In this document: positions 6,929 to 13,758 of the stretch, piece by piece
How positions within the stretch are numbered: the first letter of the stretch is position 1
Layout: every line of letters begins with the position of its first letter
Origin: JANNPJ01 sp031400005
GTDB taxonomy: Bacteria > Actinomycetota > Actinomycetes > Actinomycetales > Kineosporiaceae
Reading direction: 5' to 3'
Assembly (NCBI GenBank): GCA_031400005.1
Contig: JANNPJ010000077.1
Location: 1 to 22,005 of the forward strand
DNA length: 22,005 nucleotides
The notes under the pieces: generated by a model
Database searches by the model: none
Seen by the model: only the letters and a program-made list of their open reading frames with translations
What the model was told of the DNA's origin: nothing
Made by a program: the position numbers and the translations under genes

Positions 6929-7606
6929 ATGCCGGTGCCATCCAGCCGTAAGCCCGAAGATGAGGCCGTTCTGGTTTGCGGACTGGGTCGCTTCGGCTCA
7001 GCCACCGCAGCCGCGATGGTCCGGCTCGGCCGCCAGGTACTGGCGATCGACCGGGATGCCCGGCTCGTCCAGGAGTTCTCCAGCCGGTTGACCCGGGTGG
7101 TCGAGGCGGACACCACCAACCTCGATGTCCTCGTCCAACTCGGCTGCGGCGAGTTCAAGGTGGCTGTCGTCGGGATCGGCACGTCGATCGAGTCAAGCGT
7201 GCTGACCTGTAGCAACCTGGTGGAACTCGGGATCGACCAGATCTGGGGCAAGGCGATCACCCCGGCCCACGGGACGATTCTGGAACGGATCGGCGTCCAC
7301 AAGGTGATCTACCCCGAGTCGGACGCCGGAGAACGGGTCGCTCATCTGGTGTCCGGCAAACTGATCGACTACATCGAGTTCGACGACGGTTTCGCGATCG
7401 CGAAAATGCGGGCCCCGATGGAGACTCAGGGCTTCACCCTGGGCGAGTCCAAGGTCCGGCAGAAGTACGGGGTGACCGTGGTCGGGGTGAAATCCCCAGG
7501 CCGCGACTTCACTTACGCCCAGGCCGACACCCGGGTCTCCGGCAACGACCTGCTGATCGTCAGCGGTTCCACCCAACTCGTCGAGCGCTTTGCCGCGCGA
7601 CCCTGA
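6929..7606 (+). CDS. TrkA/KtrA family potassium uptake regulatory subunit
   Basis: 225-residue cytoplasmic RCK protein. The nucleotide-binding glycine motif is GLGRFG at 18-23, followed by the acidic end of the second strand in AIDRD. RCK_N covers roughly residues 13-130 and RCK_C (TrkA-C) roughly 140-222. This single-RCK length fits KtrA/KtrC, which forms an octameric ring that gates a KtrB channel in response to ATP/ADP or NAD(H); Escherichia coli TrkA is about twice as long. ATG 6929 is the only canonical start near the N-terminus of the domain apart from a GTG at codon 3. The channel gene begins 24 bp after the stop, so the two form an operon. Confidence 0.93.
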   Translation: MPVPSSRKPEDEAVLVCGLGRFGSATAAAMVRLGRQVLAIDRDARLVQEFSSRLTRVVEADTTNLDVLVQLGCGEFKVAVVGIGTSIESSVLTCSNLVELGIDQIWGKAITPAHGTILERIGVHKVIYPESDAGERVAHLVSGKLIDYIEFDDGFAIAKMRAPMETQGFTLGESKVRQKYGVTVVGVKSPGRDFTYAQADTRVSGNDLLIVSGSTQLVERFAARP

Positions 7607-7630
7607 CCGGCTGACGAGACCGGTGCCGCC

Positions 7631-9055
7631 ATGCCGCTGATCAGGTCCGGGCCATCAGGGCCCGCAGGACCGCTGAACCGAATCTCGCTGATCACCAAAC
7701 CGGACGCGGTCAAACTCAGCCCAGTCGGCCGACTCCTGGCCCACCCGGCCCGGACCGTGACCCTCGGCTTCCTGTTCGCCGTTCTGGTCAGCACCGGGTT
7801 GCTCATGCTGCCGTTGTCGTCGGCCACGCCCGGCGGCACCAGCTTCCGGGTGGCCCTGTTCACGGCCACCTCAGCGGTCAGCGTCACCGGGCTGGCTGTG
7901 GTGGATACCGCCGATCACTGGAGCGGTTTCGGCGAAGCCATGATCCTCGCCATGATCCAGCTCGGCGGGCTGGGGATCATGACGGCGACGTCGCTGCTGG
8001 GGCTCGTGGTTGCCCGCCGGCTGGGGCTTCGCTCCCGGTTGCTGGTGCAGGCCGAGACCGGTGCCCTCGACCTGGGCACCGTCAGCCGGCTGTTGTTCAA
8101 CGTGGTCCGGATCAGCCTGCTGATCGAGGCGATTACCTGGCTGGCCCTCACCCTACGACTCAGCCTCGGGTACGACGAGCCCTTCGGCCGGGCGGTCTAT
8201 CTGGGCCTCTTCCATGCCGTTTCGGCGTACAACAACGGTGGGTTGGCGCTCTGGTCGGACAGCTTGGTGCGGTTCGGCGATGATCCGTGGCTGCTCACGC
8301 CGATCACCGTCGCCTTCCTGCTGGGCGCGCTCGGGTTCCCGGTCCTGCTGGAACTGCTGCGTGGGCGCTCGCCGAGCGGCTGGTCCGTGCACACCCAGCT
8401 GACGCTGCTCACCTATGGGGTTCTGGTGATGGCCGGGCCGCTGATCGTGCTGTACGGCGAATGGAACAACGAACGCAGCCTCGGCGTCCACGGTGGCGCC
8501 GGCGGGCAACTGACGGCCGGCATCTTCAGCGGCCTGGTGGCCGGCTCGGCCGGCTTCAACGTGATCGACTACGGCGCCGTCAATCCGACCACGCTGCTCG
8601 GCACCGACCTGCTGATGTTCATCGGTGGTGGCAGTGGTGGGACGGCCGGTGGGATCAAGGTCGGCACGGTCGCTGTCCTGGCGCTGGCGGTGATCGCCGA
8701 GATCCGCGGCGACACCGACGTCGAGGCCTTCGGCCGCAGACTCACCACCAGCACCATCCGACAGGCACTGACCGTCGCCATGCTGTCGATGACCGGCATC
8801 GCGGTCGGGACCTTCGTACTGCTCGCCTTGAGCCCGGTGTCGTTCGACGCCGGGCTGTTCGAGGTGATCTCGGCGTTCTCGAACAGCGGTCTGTCCACCG
8901 GCATCACCGGCACGCTGCCGGCCCCGGCCCAGTACCTGCTGAGCGTCTTGATGTTCATCGGCCGGGTGGGGCCGGTGACCGCTGCCACCGCGCTCGCGCT
9001 GCGGCAATCCCGGCGGCTCTACCGCTATCCGGAGACCCGCCCGCTGGTCGGCTGA
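7631..9055 (+). CDS. TrkH/KtrB family potassium uptake channel
   Basis: 474-residue integral membrane protein. It has the four M1-P-M2 repeats of the Trk/Ktr/HKT superfamily. The pore-loop glycines are visible in TSAVSVTGL, AVSAYNNGG, GSAGFN and AFSNSGLSTG, which together form the K+ selectivity filter. The glycine-rich segment GGGSGGTAGGIKVGT marks the gating loop of the third repeat. It partners the RCK protein encoded just upstream and would import K+ (possibly with Na+ coupling) under osmotic stress. The stop is only 4 bp from the stop of convergent proC, so the terminator must lie inside one of the genes or be absent. Confidence 0.93.
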   Translation: MPLIRSGPSGPAGPLNRISLITKPDAVKLSPVGRLLAHPARTVTLGFLFAVLVSTGLLMLPLSSATPGGTSFRVALFTATSAVSVTGLAVVDTADHWSGFGEAMILAMIQLGGLGIMTATSLLGLVVARRLGLRSRLLVQAETGALDLGTVSRLLFNVVRISLLIEAITWLALTLRLSLGYDEPFGRAVYLGLFHAVSAYNNGGLALWSDSLVRFGDDPWLLTPITVAFLLGALGFPVLLELLRGRSPSGWSVHTQLTLLTYGVLVMAGPLIVLYGEWNNERSLGVHGGAGGQLTAGIFSGLVAGSAGFNVIDYGAVNPTTLLGTDLLMFIGGGSGGTAGGIKVGTVAVLALAVIAEIRGDTDVEAFGRRLTTSTIRQALTVAMLSMTGIAVGTFVLLALSPVSFDAGLFEVISAFSNSGLSTGITGTLPAPAQYLLSVLMFIGRVGPVTAATALALRQSRRLYRYPETRPLVG

Positions 9056-9059
9056 CTCC

Positions 9060-9914
9060 TCAGGAGGTGGAGAGCTCGCGGGAACGATCGCGGGCGGCCT
9101 CCATCGCGGTGACGAATGCCGCCCGAACTCGCTGATCGTCCAGCACCCGCAGCGCTGCGGCCGTCGTCCCACCCGGGCTGGTCACCTGCTCGCGCAGGAT
9201 GCTCGGGTGGGTGCCGGTCTCGCGGAGCATGGTCGCGGCGCCGAACAGAGTCTGCGCCACCAGTTCGGTGGACGTCACCCGGGGCAGACCGAGCAGCACC
9301 CCGGCCTCGATCATCGCCTCGGCCACGTAGAAGATGTAGGCCGGACCGGAGCCGCTGACCGCGGTCACGGCGTCCTGGTACTGCTCCGGCACCTGGACCA
9401 CCCGGCCGGTGGCCGACATCAGTTCCTGCGCTTGGGCCAGATGCTCACTGTCGCACTGCTTGCCCGGGCTGAGCGCGGACATCCCCTGGTCCACCAGCGC
9501 CGGGGTATTGGGCATCACCCGGACCACCGGGGTACCGGCGGGCAAGTGCTGTTCAATGAATGCTGTGGTCAGCCCCGCCGCCAGCGAGATCACCAGGGTG
9601 CCCGGCTTCACATTGCCGGAGATCTCGGCCAGCAGGCCGGTCATGTCCTGCGGTTTGACCACGATCAGCAGGGTGTCGCCGAACTCGGCGGCAGCCACGT
9701 TGTTCAGAACCTGGATGCCGTGGCGCTGAGCCAGCTCCACCGCCCGGTCCGGACGACGCTCGCTGATCACTACCTGGTCCACCGGGCGGCCTGCCCGCAA
9801 TAACCCAGCCAGGATGGTCTCGCCCATCATCCCGGCACCGAGAATCGCGATCCGACCGGAAGACCCCGCCGAAGAACCCGCCGAAGACCCTGCTGAAGAC
9901 GCTGATGCAGACAT
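9060..9914 (-). CDS. proC: pyrroline-5-carboxylate reductase
   Basis: 284-residue enzyme for the last step of proline synthesis, reducing 1-pyrroline-5-carboxylate with NAD(P)H. The Rossmann motif is GAGMMGE at 26-32. VKPQD (86-90), VMPNTPA (133-139), SGSGPAY (187-193) and TSPGGTT (245-251) are the family signatures. Residues 1-20 are a Ser/Ala/Gly repeat (SSAG units) before the usual N-terminus, encoded by a 12-bp tandem repeat. The upstream ABC permease stops 23 bp before the ATG, so proC may be transcribed with the exporter genes. No good Shine-Dalgarno is visible. Proline degradation genes lie 3-6 kb away and would oppose this activity. Confidence 0.95.
   Translation of the reverse strand: MSASASSAGSSAGSSAGSSGRIAILGAGMMGETILAGLLRAGRPVDQVVISERRPDRAVELAQRHGIQVLNNVAAAEFGDTLLIVVKPQDMTGLLAEISGNVKPGTLVISLAAGLTTAFIEQHLPAGTPVVRVMPNTPALVDQGMSALSPGKQCDSEHLAQAQELMSATGRVVQVPEQYQDAVTAVSGSGPAYIFYVAEAMIEAGVLLGLPRVTSTELVAQTLFGAATMLRETGTHPSILREQVTSPGGTTAAALRVLDDQRVRAAFVTAMEAARDRSRELSTS
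9859..9906 (-). repeat. 12-bp tandem repeat in the proC N-terminus
   Basis: Plus-strand copies GAAGACCCCGCC (9859-9870), GAAGAACCCGCC (9871-9882), GAAGACCCTGCT (9883-9894) and a degenerate fourth (9895-9906). Each encodes a four-residue Ser/Ala/Gly unit. Copy number could change without a frameshift. Confidence 0.85.
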
Positions 9915-9937
9915 GCGCTCATCATGCCGGGTGGCTG

Positions 9938-10672
9938 TCAGGCAGTGCGGCGGCGGAGGGTTGCCGACCCGAGCAGCACCGCAGCGGCCACGAAGCCGAA
10001 CACGATCAGCACGTCCTGCAGGACGGCGCCGCTGGCGTCGGGGACGACGGCCAGCGTGCGCATGCCGTCCACCGCATACGACAGCGGCAGCACGTTCGAG
10101 ACCGCCTCGAGCGCGTCCGGCAACGCTTCGCGCGGGGTCAGCAACCCGCAGAGCAGGAACTGAGGCAGCACGAACGCCGGCATGAACTGCACGGCTTGGA
10201 ATTCACTTCGGGCGAAGGCGCTGACCAGCAGGCCGAGAGCGGTCCCGAGCAGGGCATCGACGGTGGCGACCAGGATCAGCAGCCAGACCGGACCGGCCAC
10301 GTCCAGCCCGAGCACGCCGACCGCGAACCCGGAGGCCACCAGCGCCTGGACGACGGCCAGCAGCCCGAAGGCAAGGGCATAGCCACCGATCAGATCGCCC
10401 TTGCCGAGCGGCATCGTGAGCAGCCGCTCCAGCGTGCCGGACTGTCGTTCCCGTAGCGTGGCCACGCTGGTGACCAGGAACATCACCACGAACGGGAAGA
10501 CGCCGAGCAGTGGCGCACCGATCTGGTCGAAGACCGGAGTGTCCTGGTACACCCACGCGAGCAAGCCGATCAACACGCACGGGACGACGATCAGCATCCC
10601 CACCGTGCGCGGGTCGTGCCGGATCTGGCGTAGCACCCGATTGGCAGTGGCCAAGGTCAGTCGGAGGTTCAT
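9938..10672 (-). CDS. ABC-2 type transporter permease
   Basis: 244-residue membrane protein with about six hydrophobic segments, including those near the start (IVVPCVLIGLLAWVYQD, FPFVVMFLVTSVATL) and at the C-terminus (VLIVFGFVAAAVLLGSAT). The RERQSGTLERLLTMPLGKGDLIGGY segment is the typical coupling loop after the second helix of ABC-2/DrrB-like exporters. With the ATPase encoded upstream (4-bp overlap), it forms an exporter, possibly for drugs, lipids or glycans. The cargo cannot be deduced. The stop is 23 bp upstream of proC. Confidence 0.85.
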   Translation of the reverse strand: MNLRLTLATANRVLRQIRHDPRTVGMLIVVPCVLIGLLAWVYQDTPVFDQIGAPLLGVFPFVVMFLVTSVATLRERQSGTLERLLTMPLGKGDLIGGYALAFGLLAVVQALVASGFAVGVLGLDVAGPVWLLILVATVDALLGTALGLLVSAFARSEFQAVQFMPAFVLPQFLLCGLLTPREALPDALEAVSNVLPLSYAVDGMRTLAVVPDASGAVLQDVLIVFGFVAAAVLLGSATLRRRTA

Positions 10673-11448
10673 GCTCCGGCCTCCTGCAGCTGCGCGGCCC
10701 GGTCTACCAGGGCCAGGAACGCGGCCTCGATATCGATCGAATCGGTGCTCGCGAGCAGGCCGCTGAGGGTGTCGTCGGCGAGCACGCCGCCCTCGCGCAT
10801 CAGCAGCAACCGATCGCAGCGGCTGGCCTCGTCCATCACGTGGCTGGAGACCAGGATGGTCGTCCCGGCGTCGGCCAGCCGGCGGAAGATCGCCCAGAGA
10901 TCGCGACGCAGCACCGGGTCCAGACCCACTGTCGGCTCATCCAGCACCAGCAACTCGGGGGTTCCGACCAGCGCCGCGCCCAGCGAGACCCGGGAGCGCT
11001 GACCACCGGAGAGCTGGTCGACCCGGGCGCCGGCATGCGAGTCGAGGTCGACCAGCTCAAGCACCCGACGCAGTTCGGCATCCAGATCCCGACGCCGGAC
11101 GCCGACGATCGCGGCGAAGTACCGCAGGTTCTCGGTGACCGTGAGATCTCCGTAGACGCTGGGATTCTGCGTGACGTAGCCGACCCGCCGGCGCAACGAT
11201 CGGTGCCCGGCGGGGTGACCCAGCACGGTCACCGTGCCGCCAGCGACGATCTGGACACCGACCACGGCCCGCATCAGCGTGGTCTTGCCGCACCCGCTCG
11301 GCCCCAGCAGCCCGACGATCTGGCCGGCGGGAACGGCCCAGGTCAAGCCCGGGATCACTAATCGGCCGCCGCGGGTCACCCGCAGATCCTGGACGACGAT
11401 CGCCGCCGTTTCCAGCGGTCTTTTCGGGATGGCTTCGTTTTTCATCAT
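10669..11448 (-). CDS. ABC transporter ATP-binding protein
   Basis: 259-residue ATPase of the DrrA/CcmA exporter class. Walker A is GPSGCGKTT at 49-57 and the Q-loop glutamine is about Q94. The signature is LSGGQ at 146-150, Walker B is LLVLDE at 166-171, and the H-loop histidine is in SSH near 203. It energises the permease that overlaps its 3' end by 4 bp. Two ATG codons are adjacent (11448 and 11445). The first is preferred because TAAATT ends 6 nt upstream with TTGCTA 17 bp further, a strong promoter predicting a leaderless mRNA. A perfect 16-bp inverted repeat covers the region from the -10 to the start codons, suggesting repression by an unlinked or nearby regulator. Confidence 0.9.
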   Translation of the reverse strand: MMKNEAIPKRPLETAAIVVQDLRVTRGGRLVIPGLTWAVPAGQIVGLLGPSGCGKTTLMRAVVGVQIVAGGTVTVLGHPAGHRSLRRRVGYVTQNPSVYGDLTVTENLRYFAAIVGVRRRDLDAELRRVLELVDLDSHAGARVDQLSGGQRSRVSLGAALVGTPELLVLDEPTVGLDPVLRRDLWAIFRRLADAGTTILVSSHVMDEASRCDRLLLMREGGVLADDTLSGLLASTDSIDIEAAFLALVDRAAQLQEAGA

Positions 11449-11456
11449 GTGATGAA
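11441..11456. promoter_or_regulatory. operator-like inverted repeat over the ABC start codon
   Basis: TTCATCATGTGATGAA is a perfect inverted repeat with 7-bp arms around a TG centre. It overlaps the last bases of the predicted -10 element and the start codons at 11443-11448, so a bound dimer would block initiation. Confidence 0.55.
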
Positions 11457-11483
11457 TTTACGCCCGCCAACACCCCTTAGCAA
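11455..11483 (-). promoter_or_regulatory. promoter TTGCTA-17-TAAATT, ABC exporter operon
   Basis: On the minus strand the -35 is TTGCTA (11483-11478, 4 of 6 consensus), the spacer is 17 bp and the -10 is TAAATT (11460-11455). The predicted start is 11448, the A of the first ATG. Confidence 0.6.
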
Positions 11484-11530
11484 CCCCCAGTTCCCCATCC
11501 CGCGATCATGCAGAGTTGCTCGGGCTGCGC

Positions 11531-11585
11531 CGAGTTAGTCGCGCGATTTGACCCCTCCAAAGGGTCATAACGCGCGACCAACTCG
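11531..11585. terminator. 55-nt imperfect palindrome downstream of the PucR regulator gene
   Basis: Arms of 24 nt (11531-11554 and 11562-11585) pair at 21 of 24 positions around the 7-nt loop CTCCAAA. The outer arms share CGAGTT/AACTCG and a TCGCGCG/CGCGCGA core. It begins 17 bp past the regulator stop on the minus strand, the right place for its terminator, and insulates the exporter promoter. It is longer than most terminators and lacks a U tract, so it may instead be a copy of a dispersed palindromic element. Confidence 0.6.
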
Positions 11586-11601
11586 AGGGAAGGGTGCCTT
11601 C

Positions 11602-12774
11602 TCAGCGGAGGTAAGGGAGGACCTCGGTCAGGGCCAGGCCGAGATGCAGCTGAAGGCGGGATTCACCGTCGTCCAGGTCCACACCGCAGAGCTGCTGGAT
11701 CTTCTCCAGCCGGTAGTACAGGGTCTGGCGGTGTACCGACAGTGCGGCCGCCGTCCCAGCCGCGTGCCCGGCATGGTCGAGATACACCAGGGCGGTACGC
11801 ACCAGTTCGGCCTCCGCCCGAGATCGCAGCAGCGCCGCCGGAGTGCCCGCCACCAGCGCCTCGACCGCCGCCGCGCCCTGCCCGGCCACCCGGTAGAAAC
11901 CCAGGTCGCTCCAGCGCAGCACCGGCCCGAGCCGGGGTCGGGCCAGCGCCACCCGGGCCGCGCTGTCGGCTTCGTGCCGGGCCGCCGCCAGCTCGCGGAC
12001 GTCGGTTCGAGGCACCCCGATCCCGGCCCGCCGAGACCCGTCGACCTGCTCACCGACCAGCCGGGAGGCCCGACGCACTGCGGGGCCGAGCGGATCGACC
12101 GGGTCATCGGCGGCGCTGACGACCTGGGTCACCACAGACGACGTCCCCGTACCGAGCGCAGCGCGAACCACGACGACCGCGACCGGGCCGTCGGCGGGCA
12201 GGTCACCCCGGGCAGCCAAAGCGGTCCGGGCGGCCGAGGCCACCACCTCGTCGCCGGACAGCAGGTCAGTGACCAGCTGTTGCTGCGTGTCGACGACGCG
12301 CCGATGGGAGGCCATCAGCTGCCCCGCCCGTCGGGCCAGCGGCTCGGCCAGCGCCAACCGGCCCGAGGCGAAGCCGGCCGCCGGCTCCAGCACCCACAGG
12401 TAGCCGTGGGTGACACCCTGACTGCGCGCGGGCAGGCAGCACCGGGCAGCGATCCCCCGCTCCGGGTCACCAGGCACTCGCACCGGGCCGGTTGCGGTGG
12501 CGATGCCCCGCTCCTCGAACCAGGCGCGGACCGCCGGAGTGGCGGTCTTGCCCAGGATGGAGGCCGCCCGCACCGGGTCGACGTCCACGCCTTGCGAGCT
12601 GTAGGCGATCAAGGTGAAGCCGGTGTCCTCCAGGACGACGGGCGAATCGAGCAACCCGGACACGTCGTCCACGATGTCCTGCAGCTCAGCGGCACGATCA
12701 CCGGAACCGGCGCGGTCAGCCACCGGCGTCAGACATTCGTCGGAACAGGTCGTGACACCTGCACATGGTGACAT
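11602..12774 (-). CDS. PucR family transcriptional regulator of proline use
   Basis: Up to 390 residues. The C-terminal PucR helix-turn-helix is at about 335-385: AAALSVHRQTLYYRLEKIQQLCGVDLDD, the typical CdaR/PucR end. The middle is a GGDEF-like/CdaR-type region, and the N-terminus (VVLEDTGFTLIAYSS) looks like a ligand-sensing domain. The frame is open beyond 12774 but that part lies antisense to proline dehydrogenase. Starts considered: ATG 12774 (given) or GTG 12723 (373 residues), which would leave a normal 78-bp divergent promoter. Neither has a clear Shine-Dalgarno or -10. Position beside prodh-pruA matches the PruC-type activator next to pruA-pruB in mycobacteria (from memory), so it probably activates proline catabolism in response to proline. 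Confidence 0.85.
   Translation of the reverse strand: MSPCAGVTTCSDECLTPVADRAGSGDRAAELQDIVDDVSGLLDSPVVLEDTGFTLIAYSSQGVDVDPVRAASILGKTATPAVRAWFEERGIATATGPVRVPGDPERGIAARCCLPARSQGVTHGYLWVLEPAAGFASGRLALAEPLARRAGQLMASHRRVVDTQQQLVTDLLSGDEVVASAARTALAARGDLPADGPVAVVVVRAALGTGTSSVVTQVVSAADDPVDPLGPAVRRASRLVGEQVDGSRRAGIGVPRTDVRELAAARHEADSAARVALARPRLGPVLRWSDLGFYRVAGQGAAAVEALVAGTPAALLRSRAEAELVRTALVYLDHAGHAAGTAAALSVHRQTLYYRLEKIQQLCGVDLDDGESRLQLHLGLALTEVLPYLR
12752..12773 (+). promoter_or_regulatory. two GTGACA direct repeats upstream of the proline dehydrogenase -10
   Basis: GTGACA occurs at 12752-12757 and 12768-12773, 16 bp apart. The second copy lies about where the -35 should be, and the -35 itself is poor. 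Weak -35 plus upstream direct repeats is the layout of an activator-dependent promoter, which suits a PucR-type activator. Short motif, so tentative. Confidence 0.35.
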
Positions 12775-12788
12775 TGTCCGATCGTGCC

Positions 12789-12794
12789 TAGCGT
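12789..12794 (+). promoter_or_regulatory. -10 hexamer TAGCGT, proline dehydrogenase
   Basis: TAGCGT fits TANNNT and ends 7 nt before the ATG at 12802, predicting a leaderless or near-leaderless mRNA. The same hexamer with the same spacing precedes the Ppx/GppA gene. Confidence 0.45.
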
Positions 12795-12801
12795 TGAAGC
12801 C

Positions 12802-13734
12802 ATGCCGAACCTGTTGCTCTCTGCGGCCAACACCCGCCCGGTGCGGGCCTCGATCAGCGCGCTCCCGATCAGCAAGCGTTTGGTCGCCCGGTTCATCGCC
12901 GGAGAAGATCAGAATGCCGCTCTGATTGTCACCCGAGGTCTGATCGGCGAGGGCCTGACGGTGACCCTTGACGTCCTCGGCGAGGGCGTCACCGACCGGA
13001 CCGGGGCGGCGGCGAACGCCCTCGCCTACCGCAGGCTGCTCGCCGCGCTGGCGGAGGCCGGGTTGGCCGGCGGAGCCGAGGTCTCGGTCAAGCTGTCCGC
13101 GCTCGGGCAGGCGCTGCCCAAAGACGGGCACTCGATCGCGCTCGATCACGGGGCCCAGATCGCCGCGGCGGCAGCGACGGCCGGCACCACGATGACGCTC
13201 GACATGGAGGACCACACCACTGTCGACTCCACCTTGGGCATCCTGAGCGAACTGCGGGCCGAGTATCCGTGGGTGGGCGCCGTGCTGCAGTCGGCGTTGC
13301 ACCGGACCGAGGGCGACTGCCGCGACCTGGCCGTCGCCGGCTCCCGGGTCCGGCTGGTCAAGGGCGCCTACGCCGAGCCGGCTTCGGTGGCGTACCCGCG
13401 CAAATCGGACGTCGACGCCTCGTACCGGCGCTGCCTCGAGGTGTTGATGGCTGGCGCCGGCTACCCAATGATCGCCACCCACGACCTGACTCTGGTCACT
13501 GCCGCCCGGGAACTGGCAGCCCGCTTCGACCGCTCGCCAGAATCGTGGGAACTGCAGATGCTGTACGGAATTCGGACCGGTGAGCTCCGCGCGTTGGCCG
13601 CGGAGGGAGTCGCCGTCCGGGTCTACGTGCCGTTCGGCACCGACTGGTACGGCTACTACATTCGCCGGTTGGCTGAGCGCCCGGCCAACCTGCTGTTCCT
13701 GCTGCGCCACTTACGTTCGACCAAAACCAGCTAA
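12802..13734 (+). CDS. proline dehydrogenase, monofunctional
   Basis: 310-residue FAD enzyme that oxidises proline to 1-pyrroline-5-carboxylate, feeding electrons to the respiratory chain. The (beta-alpha)8 PRODH domain shows the DMEDHTT strand at 134-140 and RLVKGAY at 184-190. The C-terminal GTDWYGYYIRRLAERP at 279-294 contains the paired arginines (R288, R289) that bind the proline carboxylate. The length fits the short bacterial PutB/PruB class. ATG 12802 is preferred to the in-frame GTG at 12784 because the GTG would precede the -10 hexamer at 12789 and the protein body starts at MPNLLL. pruA follows 24 bp downstream in the same transcript. Confidence 0.93.
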   Translation: MPNLLLSAANTRPVRASISALPISKRLVARFIAGEDQNAALIVTRGLIGEGLTVTLDVLGEGVTDRTGAAANALAYRRLLAALAEAGLAGGAEVSVKLSALGQALPKDGHSIALDHGAQIAAAAATAGTTMTLDMEDHTTVDSTLGILSELRAEYPWVGAVLQSALHRTEGDCRDLAVAGSRVRLVKGAYAEPASVAYPRKSDVDASYRRCLEVLMAGAGYPMIATHDLTLVTAARELAARFDRSPESWELQMLYGIRTGELRALAAEGVAVRVYVPFGTDWYGYYIRRLAERPANLLFLLRHLRSTKTS

Positions 13735-13758
13735 CAAAACTTTCCCGAGGAGCGAACC

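Noticed and set aside
6877..7302. Upstream extension of the acuC reading frame
   Set aside because: It covers the potassium-uptake regulator gene in antisense and precedes the conserved AcuC N-terminus; GTG 6876 has a -10 hexamer at the right distance.
9056..9059. Terminator between the convergent channel gene and proC
   Set aside because: Only 4 bp separate the stops and no hairpin was seen at the junction.
8153..9172. 339-residue minus-strand frame across the potassium channel gene
   Set aside because: Gln/Arg/Asp-rich antisense artefact; the plus-strand channel shows proper transmembrane and filter motifs.
12775..13710. Upstream extension of the PucR regulator reading frame (open to 13710, 702 residues)
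   Set aside because: This part is antisense to proline dehydrogenase, which has clear family motifs; the extension is low-complexity Arg/Gly/Asp-rich and resembles no domain.
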